From JAHFUA01 sp963808725 (GTDB lineage Bacteria; Acidobacteriota; Terriglobia; Terriglobales; Acidobacteriaceae), in assembly GCA_963808725.1 (NCBI GenBank), contig CAWEGO010000002.1, forward strand, positions 1,860,001-1,924,000: a stretch of 64,000 nucleotides of DNA. The letters run 5' to 3'. Every line of letters begins with the position of its first letter. Position 1 is the first letter of the stretch. A model generated the notes under the pieces. That model searched no databases and had not been told where the DNA came from. It worked only from the letters and a program-made list of their open reading frames with translations. Shown here piece by piece: positions 27,974-40,614 of this stretch. A program made the position numbers and the translations under genes.

Positions 27974-30324
27974 GTGAACCCAACCCCGGACAACCCGGCA
28001 TCTTCTTCTCGCCCCTACGTCTTCTGGCGGGTTGAGGGAAGCCTCCTGAACCTGACCGCGGTGCGTCCGGCGGCGTTCTTCACCTGGAACGCCCAGACAT
28101 TCCTGGAGAGATGGCTGCGGCGCGGCGCCATGGCCCTGATGGCGCTGGCCCGGCCGGTCTTGTACCTGACCCACCGGCGCGGGGCTACGCGGGTGCTGCA
28201 CACGGTGCTGCGCGGCATCAGCCGCGACCGCCTCGACCTGCTGGGGGCCGAGTACTTTGAATATCGCCTCAAGCCGAAGCTCAAGCCGCATGGCGTTGCC
28301 CAGCTCAACGAGCTTTTGCAGAGCGGCGCCGCGGTGGTTCTGGTCAGCCAGGGGCTGGACCACGTAATGCGCCCGCTGGCCGAGCACCTGGGCGTGCGCT
28401 ACTTGCTCGCCAATCGTCTGGAGTTCCGCGATGGCATGGCGACGGGGCGTCTGCTGGATCCCGTGATCCGCCCACGGGGCGCGCTGGCGCGCATCACCGG
28501 CCTCAGCCCCAACGGAGAAGTGCCGCTGGAGCGCCTCTGCCGTGATCTCGATTTCGCCGGCCCGGACGTGCTCGTCTCCGCGGTCACTCCGGCGCAGCGC
28601 CCGGCGCCGGCCAGGGTCCGGCCGGCGCTGAACTTCGAGCCCGCCAAAACCGTGCGCCGGCTTTCAGTGCGGCAATCGCTCGCCGGCAAGCACGTGCTCC
28701 TCATCGGCGTGACCGGCTTCATCGGGAAGGTCTGGCTGGCCAATACGCTCATCGACTTGCCCGAGATCGCCAAGATCTATCTCCTGGTGCGGCCGCAGCG
28801 CGCGACCTCAGGCCTGGAGCGCTTCGAAAAGATCGTCGAGGAATCGCCTGTCTTCGAGCCTCTCTACCGCCGTTACGGAGAACGCCTGCCCGAGTTCATG
28901 CGCGAGCGGATCGAGGTGATTGAAGGCGACGTCAGCCAGCCGGTGCTGGGCATGGACCCGGCAGTCCGCGAACGGCTGGCGCGCACGTTGGACGTGGTGA
29001 TCAACAGCTCCGGGCTCACCGATTTCAATCCCGATCTGCGCGACGCCATCGCGGCCAACGTGGACTCGATCCTCCACTTGATCGAGTTCCTCCGCCGATC
29101 CGACCATGCCGCCGTGCTGCACCTTTCCACGTGCTACGTGGTCGGCTTCGTCGACGGACGCGTCCCCGAAGTCCTCACGCCCAACTACACGCCGCGGCGC
29201 ATTCCCGGCTGGGATGCCGAAGCTGAAGTGCGCTCGCTGCGGCACGTGATCGCCGAGACCGAAGCCCGCGCCGAGACTCCGGAAGTCACCCAGCAACTCC
29301 GGCAGCAGGCGCTGGACAAGGCCACCGCCGCCAAAGACCTGCATGGCGCCGCGCTCGAGAACCAGATTCGCAAGAACCGCATCCGCTGGGTGCGCAACGA
29401 GCTTACTGAGGCCGGAACGCGGCGCGCTCACGAACTCGGCTGGCCCAACACGTACACTTTTACGAAAAGCGTGGCGGAATCGCTGCTCGCCAAACACGGC
29501 GCCGGACTGCCCATCGCGGTGGTGAGGCCGTCGATTGTCGAATCTTCGGTCGAGAAGCCGTTCCGCGGGTGGAACGAGGGCATCAACACTTCAGCGGCGC
29601 TCTCCTATCTGCTGGGAACCTTTTTCCGCCAGCTTCCGACCAACGAGCGCAAGTGCCTGGACTTGATCCCGGTGGATACGGTCACGCGCGGGATGACGCT
29701 GATCGCGGCGGCCCTGGTGGAGCGCTGCCACCAACCGATCTATCAGCTCGCAACGTCGGTGGCGAATCCTTGCGATATGCGGCGCTCCATCGAGCTCACC
29801 GGCCTGGCGCACCGCAAGTACTATCGCGCGCAGGAAGGACTCGAATGCTGGTTGCGGCTGCGCTTCGACACCATTCCGGTCTCCAAGGAGCGTTACGTGC
29901 GCTTCTCCGCGCCGGGGCAGAAAGCGATCATCAAGGCCATCCAGAAGATCATGGCGCCGGTTCCGCTGAAGCAGCCGGTGCTGGCGCGCGCCGAGCGCAA
30001 CCTGGAAAAACTCGAGAAGCTGATCGATCTCTTCGAGCCGTTCATCCTGCGTAACGAGCACGCGTTCGAGGGCGAGAACGCCGAGTTGCTTTCGGCGGCC
30101 CTTCCTCCGGGTGAAGTCGCCGATTTCGGCTATAACCCGCGCGCCATCGACTGGTACGAGTTCTGGATCGACGTTCACATTCCGGCGCTGCGCAAGTGGA
30201 CTTATCCACTGATCGAAGGACGCGCAGTGGAATACGAGTCGCGTCACAGTTTTCGCCTGCTCGGACCGAAACCCGTCCAGGGACCGGGCGTGCGCGGCGG
30301 CGCCACCATCGACACGGGAGCGAC

Positions 30325-30340
<16 letters not shown>
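27974..30340 (+). CDS. HAD-like/fatty acyl reductase fusion protein
   Basis: This 788-residue protein (GTG start) has two parts. Residues 15-200 resemble the HAD-IB hydrolase fold, but the usual DxDGT nucleophile motif reads WRVEGSLLN, so the phosphatase activity should be lost. Residues 238-788 are a male-sterility-type fatty acyl reductase: NAD(P)-binding VLLIGVTGFIGKVWLAN (GxxGxxG at 245-251), the Y494/K498 pair in NTYTFTKSVAES, and a helical C-terminal domain. Such enzymes reduce acyl-CoA or acyl-ACP to aldehyde or fatty alcohol. It opens an operon with acyl-AMP ligases, ACP and a second reductase, and could supply alcohols for ether or wax-type lipids. Confidence 0.82.
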
Positions 30341-31496
<1,156 letters not shown>

Positions 31497-31500
<4 letters not shown>

Positions 31501-32907
31501 TGGACTTCGTGCTGGAAGCTTGGGTCAGCAGCCTGATTGAGATTTCCCGGCTGCAGTGGATGTTCGGCGGCGGCCAACCCTGGCGCCCGGGCGAGAAACT
31601 CCGCTTGCTCTTCGCCGGATACAACGGCACGCGCAACACGGGCTCGGACGTGCGGGTGGAGGAGATGTTGCGCCAGGTGCGCCGCGTGCTGGGGGCGGAG
31701 AACGTCGCGCTCAGCGTGATGACCCAGAATTTCGATCGCACCCGCGGCTACTTCGGCGATGCGCGCCAGGTCCACCTGCCGGACATTTTCCCGCCGTTCC
31801 TTTATCGCGAAGTCCGGCAGCAGCATGGCGTCGTTGCCTGCGAAGGTTCGATGTTCAAGAGCAAGTTCGCCAACGCTCTCACCACGATGATGATCGGCTC
31901 GCTGGGCATCGCCGCCGCACAGAACAAACTCTCGGTCGGCTACGGCGCCGAAGCCGGCGATATGGACCACCTTGTCAAGTCGATGTGCCGGCGCTATTGC
32001 GGCGAATCGCTGGTCATCACGCGCAACGACGGAATCGCGCACCCTGCTCACCGAACTGGCGGTGCCCACCGAACTCGGAACCGATACCGCCTGGACCTTC
32101 GAGCCGCTTGGCCCCGAATTATGGGCAAAAGGCGCTGCGCGCCATCGGCTGGGACGGCTCCAGGACCGTGCTGTTGGTGTGCCCTATCAATCCCTTCTGG
32201 TGGCCGGTGAAGGCGTCGGTCGCGAAATACCTTCTGCGCGTCACCACCGGCGCGTACCAGTCGAGCCACTATCGCACCGTGTACTTCCACAACTCCGGTC
32301 CGGGTGTGGACGCCGCGTACACGCGCTACCTGACTGCGCTCGGCAACGCGGTCGCGGCCTTCGCCAATCGGCACAGAATCTTCCCGGTCTTGGTCGCGAC
32401 CGAGCAATTGGACCGCGACGCCTGCGAGCGCATCTCCGCGCGGCTGGGAAACGCTCCCGTGGTCACCTCCGACGTCTACGACATGTACCAGATGGTGAGC
32501 ATGCTCCGCGCCGGGCACATGATGGTCTCTTCACGCTATCACGGCATCGTGACCTCGATGCCGGGGCTGGTGCCCTCAGCCGGGGTGACCATGGACGAGC
32601 GCATCCGCAACCTGATGCACGAGCGCGGCCACGATCATCTGCTGGTGGAAGTGGACGATCCCGAGCTCGAGCCCAAGCTGATCGACATCATGGAAGAGCT
32701 GTGCGCGGAGCGCGAGGCCATCCGCGGCGCCATCGCCAGCACCGTGCTGAAGAACCTGAAGACCATGGCGCGCATGGGGGTGTACCTCGAAGAAAACGTA
32801 CAGCAGCGCTATCCCGATTTCCCCGTGCGGACGGGCGCACTGAGTTGGGAGGACTACCTGCCGCCGCTCAGCCCCACGCTGCTCAGGCTGGCCGAGGCCA
32901 GGGCCGC

Positions 32908-32911
<4 letters not shown>
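31497..32911 (+). pseudogene. Polysaccharide pyruvyl transferase-like protein, two frameshifts
   Basis: From ATG 31497 (ATGA overlap with the previous gene) the protein reads FAGYNGTRNTGSDVRVEEML and EGSMFKSKFANALTTMMIGS. The frame then breaks near 32036 (one extra G before ESRTLLTELAVPTE) and again near 32118 (before YGQKALRAIGWDG), ending at 32911. The 1415-base span is two over a multiple of three, as expected from two single insertions. The C-terminal half has MMVSSRYHGIVTSMPGLVPS, the conserved SRYHG motif of the PS_pyruv_trans family. Members add ketal pyruvate or act on glycan residues in cell-envelope polymers. In a lipid operon, a head-group or glycolipid modification is plausible. 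Confidence 0.75.
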
Positions 32912-34577
<1,666 letters not shown>

Positions 34578-34581
<4 letters not shown>

Positions 34582-35381
34582 AGAAGCACTGTGGCCAGGC
34601 GCTGTCGTGGGAGATGTGCGACGGTGTCGTTGAGCTGGCTCTGCACCGCGAGCCGCTCAACGAGATCGGATCTCTGACCCTGGACGAGCTGGAACAATTC
34701 GTCGAGGAACTCGATACAGCGACCACGCACGCCAGCGCGCTGATCATCTACAGTGCGCTGCCGCAGGGATTCTCGGCCGGCGCGGACCTGCGCGAGCTCT
34801 ACACTCGCGGCCGCGATCTGCCGGTGGACGAGCGCGTGGCCGGCGTGCGCCAGTTCCTCGAACGAATCCACCGCGTGTTGAACATCATCGACGCCTCGCC
34901 GCTCACCACCATCGCCGCCGTACACGGTGTCACATTCGGCGGAGGCTTCGAACTGGCGCTGGCCTGTGATCTCATCATCGCCGACAAAATGGCGCGCTTC
35001 TGCTTTCCCGAGCTGCGCCTCGGCCTGATTCCCGGCTTCGGCGGGATCCCGCGCCTGAAGCGCGACCTCGGCAATGCTGTTGTTCGCGATCTGCTGCTCA
35101 CCGGGCGCAGCTTCAACGTGCAGAAGGCGCAGGCCATCGGGCTGGTCAGTCAGGTACCGGCGGAAGGCGAAGCCCCGCGCGTGGCGCGCGCAACTGCCGC
35201 GCAAATCGGGAAGTTCGACCGGCACACCAGCGTTACTGCCAAGCAGTTCATCAAGCCAATCCCGTATAACGAGCTGCGGCGCGAGATCGAGATCTTCTGC
35301 ACCCTGTTCGCCCGGCCCGCGGTCGACGAGGCTTTGCGGAGGTTCGTCGAGAGCACGGACCGGCAACCATATTTGCCGTGA
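34578..35381 (+). CDS. Enoyl-CoA hydratase/isomerase family protein
   Basis: This 267-residue crotonase-fold protein has the oxyanion-hole residues in SALPQGFSAGADLRELY and HGVTFGGGFELALACDLI, and FPELRLGLIPGFGG, which carries a Glu at the catalytic position. The starting ATG overlaps the preceding stop by four bases. Within this operon it may act on an ACP- or CoA-bound unsaturated intermediate instead of ordinary beta-oxidation, since no dehydrogenase or thiolase is present. The reaction (hydration, isomerisation or other) cannot be fixed from sequence. Confidence 0.87.
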
Positions 35382-35413
35382 ATCGTATTTGGTAAATTGA
35401 GATAAGAGACGCC

Positions 35414-35656
35414 ATGCCCACGCTGGACCAGACGACCGATGAGATCCTGAAGCTGGCGGCCGTGCACTTCAAGGTGGCGCGCGAGAAGCTCGCGCCCGAT
35501 GACGATTTCTTCGAGAAGCTAAAGATCGACAGTCTGCAAGCGCTCGAGTTGCTGACGCGTCTCGAGCAACATTTCCGGGTCGAGCTGCCCGACTACGAGA
35601 TGCAGGGCGTCAGCAGCTTCCGAGCGCTGGCCGAGAGAATCCAGTCAAGACTGTGA
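35414..35656 (+). CDS. Dedicated acyl carrier protein
   Basis: This 80-residue acidic helical protein has the phosphopantetheine attachment Ser in KLKIDSLQALELLTRLEQ. The usual ACP motif is DSL, preserved here. It differs from the housekeeping AcpP in the surrounding sequence and is placed between an enoyl-CoA hydratase and an acyl-AMP ligase, so it probably carries a specialised acyl chain loaded by one of the ligases. It is followed by a large inverted repeat before the second ligase. Confidence 0.9.
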   Translation: MPTLDQTTDEILKLAAVHFKVAREKLAPDDDFFEKLKIDSLQALELLTRLEQHFRVELPDYEMQGVSSFRALAERIQSRL

Positions 35657-35733
35657 TCGGGTCATTTGGCCATCGGGTGATTGGGTGATTGGAAAATCCC
35701 GAGGGTCTGGCGCAATCACCCGATGACCCGATC
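35655..35733. repeat. Nested inverted repeat between ACP and second ligase
   Basis: Outer arms GATCGGGTCA (35655-35664) and TGACCCGATC (35724-35733) and inner arms CATCGGGTGATTG (35671-35683) and CAATCACCCGATG (35713-35725) are all perfect. It lies in the only sizeable gap of the operon and could fold as an mRNA hairpin that adjusts downstream expression. It is probably a dispersed repeat element. Confidence 0.85.
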
Positions 35734-35764
35734 TTCCGATGAGCCGATTGCGCGCTGAATTCAA

Positions 35765-37477
35765 TTGCTCGACCTAAGTCACTACGATTGCCTGGGAGCG
35801 GCGCTGCGCGATGCGCTGGAACGCTGGCCGAACGAAGTGTGCCTGATCGAGGCCGACCGTGATCGCGAGAACTGCCGGCTGACTTACAGCGATTTCAGGC
35901 AGATGGCGCTGCCGCTCGCGCGCGCCCTCCAGGACTCGGGTTTCGGCGAGGGCGACCGCGCCGCCATCATCATGACCAACCAGTCGAAGTGGCTGGTCTC
36001 CGCCTATGCCATCTTCTACTGCGGCGGCGTGCTGGTGCCGCTCGATTACAAACTCACCGCAAGCGAGCATCTTGCGCTTCTGGCACACTCGAAAGCCAAA
36101 GTTCTGGTGATCGAACATCACCTGTGGCGGGCCATCATGGCCAGCCCCGAGTTCAAGAACCTCCGCGTCGAGACGGTGCTTGTAGCCGAAACTCCGACTA
36201 ACACCGACATTGCCGGCGCCCAGCCCTGGGAGGAATTCAAGGCGGAGGGTGAGCCGCGCTTCGTGCCCCGGCGCCGCCAGGATGCGGCGTGCATCGTTTA
36301 CTCGTCCGGCACCGGAGGCCGCCCCAAGGGATGTGTGCTCACCCACGAGAACTATCTCGAGCAGTGCATCTCGCTTACGGCGCTGTACCCGTTCTGGCCC
36401 GGCGTGCGCTACCTGAGCATCCTGCCCACCAACCATGCGATCGACTTCATGGTCGGCTTCATCGGGCCGTTCACTTGCGGCGCCGCCGTGATGCACCTGC
36501 GGACGCTCCGCCCGGAATATGTCCGCGACGCCTTTCCGCGCTACAAGATCACCTACATGTCCTTAGTACCCATGGTGCTCAAGAACCTGGAAAAGGGCCT
36601 GCGGACGCGCTTCGCGGAACTCCCGGCGCATCGCCGCTGGCTGCTCGACCGACTGATTGGCCTGAACAAACTGCTCACCCGCAAGCGGCCGAACCTCAAG
36701 ATCAGCCGCGCGCTGCTGCAACAAGTCCACCAGGCGTTTGGCGGAGAATTGCGCGCACTCTTCGTGGGCGGCGCCTTCACCGAGCCGGCAACGCTGCAGT
36801 TCTTCTACGATCTCGGCATCCCCGTCGCCAACGGATACGGGCTCACCGAAGCCGGCACCGCCGTCACCCTGAACGATTTCAATCCGTTTCGTCCCGACAA
36901 AGTGGGCAGGCCGCTGCCGGGAATGGAGGTGAAGATCATCGACCCGAGCGACGAGGGCATCGGCGAAGTGGCCGTGCGCAGCCAGACCGTGATGTCGCAT
37001 TATCTCGACGATCCCGAAATGACGGCGGAGACCATCGTCGATGGCTGGCTCATGACCGGCGATCTCGGCCGCATGGATCGCGCCGGCCACCTTCAGCTTT
37101 TCGGCCGCAAGAAGAACATGATCGTCACCGAAGGCGGCAAGAACATTTATCCCGAGGACATCGAGACCGTCTTCGAAGGCCTGCCGGTGAAGGAATTCTG
37201 CGTGTTCGCAGCCAATTATCTGTGGCCCGACAACCCGACAAGCGGCGAGATGCTGGTGATCGTCCTGCGCCTGGAGCCCGGGCACGAGTTCGACGAAGCA
37301 TTGCGGCGCGAACTCGTGGAGCGTAACCGCCGGCTGCCCGACTTCAGGCGCGTCCGCGGTTACATGATCTGGGACCGCGATTTTCCGCGCACAGCATCGC
37401 TCAAGATCAAGCGCATCGAACTGGCGGAGCAGATTCGCGCCTCGACCGAGCGCGCCTCGGCGGTGGCGGCGCTGTGA
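35765..37477 (+). CDS. Second acyl-AMP/acyl-CoA ligase
   Basis: This 570-residue ANL enzyme has TTG as the likely start (35765). CIVYSSGTGGRPKGCVLTHE is the P-loop, GYGLTEAGTAVTLNDF the A5 motif, and DGWLMTGDLGRMDRAGHLQL the hinge region. FGRKKNMIVTEGGKNIYPED and a C-terminal Lys in TASLKIKRIE complete the site. The insertion before A5 (HRRWLLDRLIGLNKLLTRKR) is typical of long-chain acyl-CoA synthetases. It could activate the second chain of a two-chain product, or a different substrate from the first ligase. It overlaps the next gene by four bases. Confidence 0.88.
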   Translation: MLDLSHYDCLGAALRDALERWPNEVCLIEADRDRENCRLTYSDFRQMALPLARALQDSGFGEGDRAAIIMTNQSKWLVSAYAIFYCGGVLVPLDYKLTASEHLALLAHSKAKVLVIEHHLWRAIMASPEFKNLRVETVLVAETPTNTDIAGAQPWEEFKAEGEPRFVPRRRQDAACIVYSSGTGGRPKGCVLTHENYLEQCISLTALYPFWPGVRYLSILPTNHAIDFMVGFIGPFTCGAAVMHLRTLRPEYVRDAFPRYKITYMSLVPMVLKNLEKGLRTRFAELPAHRRWLLDRLIGLNKLLTRKRPNLKISRALLQQVHQAFGGELRALFVGGAFTEPATLQFFYDLGIPVANGYGLTEAGTAVTLNDFNPFRPDKVGRPLPGMEVKIIDPSDEGIGEVAVRSQTVMSHYLDDPEMTAETIVDGWLMTGDLGRMDRAGHLQLFGRKKNMIVTEGGKNIYPEDIETVFEGLPVKEFCVFAANYLWPDNPTSGEMLVIVLRLEPGHEFDEALRRELVERNRRLPDFRRVRGYMIWDRDFPRTASLKIKRIELAEQIRASTERASAVAAL

Positions 37478-38376
37478 GCCAGCGGTTCTTCGCCATCGTG
37501 AACCCGGCCGCAGGTGGAGGCCGCTGCGGCAAGCTTGCCGGTCCGGCGCTGGACCGACTGCGCGCGGCCGGGGTCTGTATCGAAGCGCACGAGACGCGCA
37601 GCCCCGGTGACGGAATCCGACTCGCTCGCGACGCCTACCGCGCCGGCTTCCGCCGATTTCTCGCTGTCGGCGGCGACGGCACCTCCTACGAGATCGTCAA
37701 TGGCCTGTTCCCGGAGGCGCTCGGCGGCGAGCGTCCTCAGCTCGCATTTCTGCCGCTGGGCACGGGCAATTCGTTCCTGCGCGACTTCAGCACGCGAGGC
37801 GCCGAGCACGCGTCCGAGGCGCTTCTCGCTGGCCGCAGCCGCTCTTGCGACGTTCTGCGTATGACCCATAAAGACGGCGTGCTCTACTACATCAACCTGC
37901 TGAGCGTGGGATTCGCCGCCGACGTGGCCTTCCTTCGCCACCAGCGTTTCCAGCGATACGGCGAACTCGGCTACCTGCTCGCCCTGTTCACGTGTCTGGC
38001 GCGACTCGACCGCCGGCCCTTTCCGCTGCGCGTGGACAACCAGGCGGAGTACGATCGGCGCCCGTGCCTCTTCCTCACCTTCAATAACAGCAAGTTCACT
38101 GGCGGGAAGATGATGATTGCGCCCGGCGCCGATCCCGGTGATGGCTTGATCGAATACGTCCGCTGGGGACCGATCGGTCGCCTCGGGCTGATCGCCAATC
38201 TGCATACGCTTTACACCGGCACGCACGTCAAGCACCCGCTAGCGTCGCGACAGCCTGCGCGCCAGATCGAATTCGAGCTGGATGCGCCGGTCAACGTGAT
38301 GGTCGACGGCGAAGTGCTCAAGCTCGAGTGTCAGAAGCTCGAAGTGCTGCCGCGCGCGCTCGAGGTCATGGTGTAG
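37474..38376 (+). CDS. Diacylglycerol kinase-like lipid kinase
   Basis: This 300-residue protein of the DAGK catalytic-domain family (YegS/DgkB type) starts at GTG 37474. AIVNPAAGGGRCGK is the nucleotide-binding start, RFLAVGGDGTSYEIVNGLF the conserved GGDGT motif, and LPLGTGNSFLRDF follows. The C-terminal beta-sandwich has FLTFNNSKFTGGKMMIAPGA and APVNVMVDGEVL. It would phosphorylate a lipid hydroxyl, for example diacylglycerol, alkylglycerol or a long-chain base. As the last gene of the operon it suits a head-group phosphorylation step. Confidence 0.9.
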   Translation: MSQRFFAIVNPAAGGGRCGKLAGPALDRLRAAGVCIEAHETRSPGDGIRLARDAYRAGFRRFLAVGGDGTSYEIVNGLFPEALGGERPQLAFLPLGTGNSFLRDFSTRGAEHASEALLAGRSRSCDVLRMTHKDGVLYYINLLSVGFAADVAFLRHQRFQRYGELGYLLALFTCLARLDRRPFPLRVDNQAEYDRRPCLFLTFNNSKFTGGKMMIAPGADPGDGLIEYVRWGPIGRLGLIANLHTLYTGTHVKHPLASRQPARQIEFELDAPVNVMVDGEVLKLECQKLEVLPRALEVMV

Positions 38377-38396
38377 AGCATTTCGGCATGACAATC

Positions 38397-38573
38397 TCAC
38401 CCTGCCGCCGCGGTCCCGCCGGCTGAGGCAGCTTTGGGCGGGCGCTTCTCGCTCACCGCCGCATAGTAATCCTTGCGGCTGCGGATGCGGGGCGCCGGCG
38501 CGTTGGGATCGCCCTCGGGTTTGGCGAGGAATCCCAGCAGAAGTTCCGCCACCACCTGGCGCAGTGCCGCCAT
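38397..38573 (-). CDS. Small hypothetical protein (58 residues)
   Basis: This is a minus-strand frame from ATG 38573 to the stop at 38397. It begins MAALRQVVAELLLGFLAKPE and continues with a basic RIRSRKDYYAAVSEKRPP segment and an Ala/Gly tail. It is convergent with the lipid kinase gene, in a region with no other gene. The ribosome-binding site is weak. It could be a real short protein or an open frame by chance. Confidence 0.35.
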   Translation of the reverse strand: MAALRQVVAELLLGFLAKPEGDPNAPAPRIRSRKDYYAAVSEKRPPKAASAGGTAAAG

Positions 38574-38681
38574 TACGCCAAAATGGGGACTCCGCGGTCG
38601 ATGCCGGGAGGAATAGAATCCTACACGTGCGAAGCACGAAGGGACACCCAGCTTCTCACACTGTAGAACCGTGAGGCCACA

Positions 38682-39893
38682 ATGGACGAGCCCTATATCC
38701 CTGCCGACTTGCGGGCCATCAGCGAGAAAGTCCACTCGGGCGAACGGCCTTCGGTAAGCGTTCGTACCCTACTGTCCTGGTTTTGGCTCAGCCAACGACG
38801 AGGAAGTTTCATTGTGAGTGCAATTCGACAGGCGCTCAATCGTCTCGGATTGGACACGGATCCCGATTTCAACTGGACATACCTGGACGCCCCAGTTACG
38901 TTCATCCCGAAGAGACCTGTCGAGGAGCCGCAACGAGACTCGGCAGTAACAGTAGAACTCGTCGGGGCCGATCGGGGCGAGCTCTCGAATACCGCGGAAG
39001 TCTCGGTCGCGGTTTCAATCGAGCCTACGTTCCGTGTGGGTCGCCTTGGCTTTGCCCACAGACCGCCTACGGCGGTGTGTCCCGACGCGGAAATCGAGAA
39101 AGCAATCACGATAATGTTGATGAAGGATTTCTCCCAATTGCCAGTGATGACGAATGAAAGGACGGTAAAGGGATTGGTCAGCTGGAGGTCCATCGGGAGC
39201 GTTCTTTCACTCGGCCGTGAGTGCCGTTTTGTTCGGGACGCGATGGAACCACACAACGAGATCACCGTGGATCAATCACTTTTTGACGCGATTACGGCGA
39301 TAAAGGAGCGCGACTGCGTCTTAGTGCGGGATTCGACGAATAAAATCTGCGGCATCCTGACGGCTTATGATATCAGTGTGACCTTCCGCGAGCTTGCCGA
39401 GCCATTCCTCGTGCTGTCTGAAATCGAAAATCAAATACGTGTCTTGATCGATGGCAAATTTACGAACAGCGAACTGAGCTCGGTTCGCGACCCTCAAGAC
39501 CCAACCCGGGAGATCAGGTCGGTTGCCGACCTCACGTTGGGCGAGTGCGTTAGGCTGTTGGAAAGCCCCCAGAATTGGGCAAAGCTGTCGGTTGGAATCG
39601 ATCGGGGTACGTTCATCATAGATCTGGACCGGGTTCGAAGAATCAGGAACGACGTGATGCATTTCGACCCCGAGGGAATCGAGGACGAGGACATTTCAAC
39701 GCTCCGGGAGTTCGCAGCCTTCCTGCAGCGTCTCCTTATCAATATTGGGTACATGCTCTGTCTCGTCGCCTATGTTGGTTGGTTTCGCCCGGTAATTGTG
39801 CCAGGCGAATCTAGAGCGGTTCTGGTTTTGCTTGGCCTCTTACTCTTCGACATGCTTACCAGCCGATCGTTCCGTAACGTGACCTCAACATGA
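38682..39893 (+). CDS. CBS-domain protein with HEPN-like RNase motif
   Basis: This 403-residue protein has three parts. The N-terminal 75 residues form a small helical domain (VRTLLSWFWLSQRRGSFIVS). Residues about 120-235 form a CBS pair (DFSQLPVMTNERTVKGLVSW and RDCVLVRDSTNKICGILTAY). A C-terminal helical region contains RRIRNDVMHFDPEG, that is RxxxxH (R322 to H327), the signature of HEPN ribonucleases. The last 45 residues are hydrophobic. CBS pairs bind adenosine nucleotides, so this may be a nucleotide-gated RNase of a defence or stress kind. Its lower GC than neighbours suggests acquisition. No partner gene is adjacent. The HEPN call rests on the short motif. Confidence 0.65.
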   Translation: MDEPYIPADLRAISEKVHSGERPSVSVRTLLSWFWLSQRRGSFIVSAIRQALNRLGLDTDPDFNWTYLDAPVTFIPKRPVEEPQRDSAVTVELVGADRGELSNTAEVSVAVSIEPTFRVGRLGFAHRPPTAVCPDAEIEKAITIMLMKDFSQLPVMTNERTVKGLVSWRSIGSVLSLGRECRFVRDAMEPHNEITVDQSLFDAITAIKERDCVLVRDSTNKICGILTAYDISVTFRELAEPFLVLSEIENQIRVLIDGKFTNSELSSVRDPQDPTREIRSVADLTLGECVRLLESPQNWAKLSVGIDRGTFIIDLDRVRRIRNDVMHFDPEGIEDEDISTLREFAAFLQRLLINIGYMLCLVAYVGWFRPVIVPGESRAVLVLLGLLLFDMLTSRSFRNVTST

Positions 39894-40076
39894 GTGGTTC
39901 TACTATCCCGCGACGGCATTGCCCCTTCCCGGCACTGGCGTGCGGGAAAGCGTTGTCGGCTGGACTGCACCCTCGCCCCGGCCTCCACCTGCCGCACTGC
40001 ATCCTGACCTCCGAGCGGTCTTGACAACTCACGTCCACTCAGCGAGTATCGGCGCGCTCGCATGGGAGGCACAGCA

Positions 40077-40529
40077 ATGCTCAAGGAGTTCAAGGAATTC
40101 GCGCTTCGCGGCAATGTCCTGGATATGGCGATCGGCATCATCCTGGGCGTGGCCTTCGGCAAGATCGTGACCTCGTTCGTCGAGGACGTCCTGATGCCGC
40201 CGCTGGGGCTGGTGATCGGCAAGGTGGATTTCGCCAACCTTTTCCTCAGCCTGACGGGCAGGCACTTCGACAGCGTGGCGGCAGCCAAGGCGGCGGGCGC
40301 GCCCACGCTCAACTACGGCATATTCGTCAACAACGTGCTGAATTTCCTGATCGTCGCCTTCGTCATCTTCCTGCTGGTGCGGCAGGTGAACCGCTTCAAG
40401 CGGCAGCCGGCGCCGGCAGCTCCGACTACGCGGGAGTGTCCTTATTGTTGCGCCAGCATTCCGCTGAAGGCGACGCGGTGCAGCTCGTGTACGTCCGAGG
40501 TTCCAAGGGCGGCGGCGGCCACCAGCTAG
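40077..40529 (+). CDS. mscL: MscL channel with C-terminal zinc ribbon
   Basis: This 150-residue large-conductance mechanosensitive channel opens under membrane tension to release solutes on osmotic downshift. MLKEFKEFALRGNVLDMAIG begins the first pore helix; TM2 is around NNVLNFLIVAFVIFLLVRQV. After KRQPAPAAPT the usual cytoplasmic helix is replaced by ECPYCCASIP and TRCSSC, a CxxC pair likely to bind zinc. ATG 40077 was chosen because GGGAGG lies 8 bases upstream. TTGACA at 40021 may be its -35 box, but no good -10 follows. Confidence 0.92.
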   Translation: MLKEFKEFALRGNVLDMAIGIILGVAFGKIVTSFVEDVLMPPLGLVIGKVDFANLFLSLTGRHFDSVAAAKAAGAPTLNYGIFVNNVLNFLIVAFVIFLLVRQVNRFKRQPAPAAPTTRECPYCCASIPLKATRCSSCTSEVPRAAAATS

Positions 40530-40614
40530 AACGGGGCATCGGCGGCGCAGCAGCGCAGCGTGGGAGGATTTTCTGTAAACTACTTTATTGGGATATCTCC
40601 TCCAAGGAGCGCCT

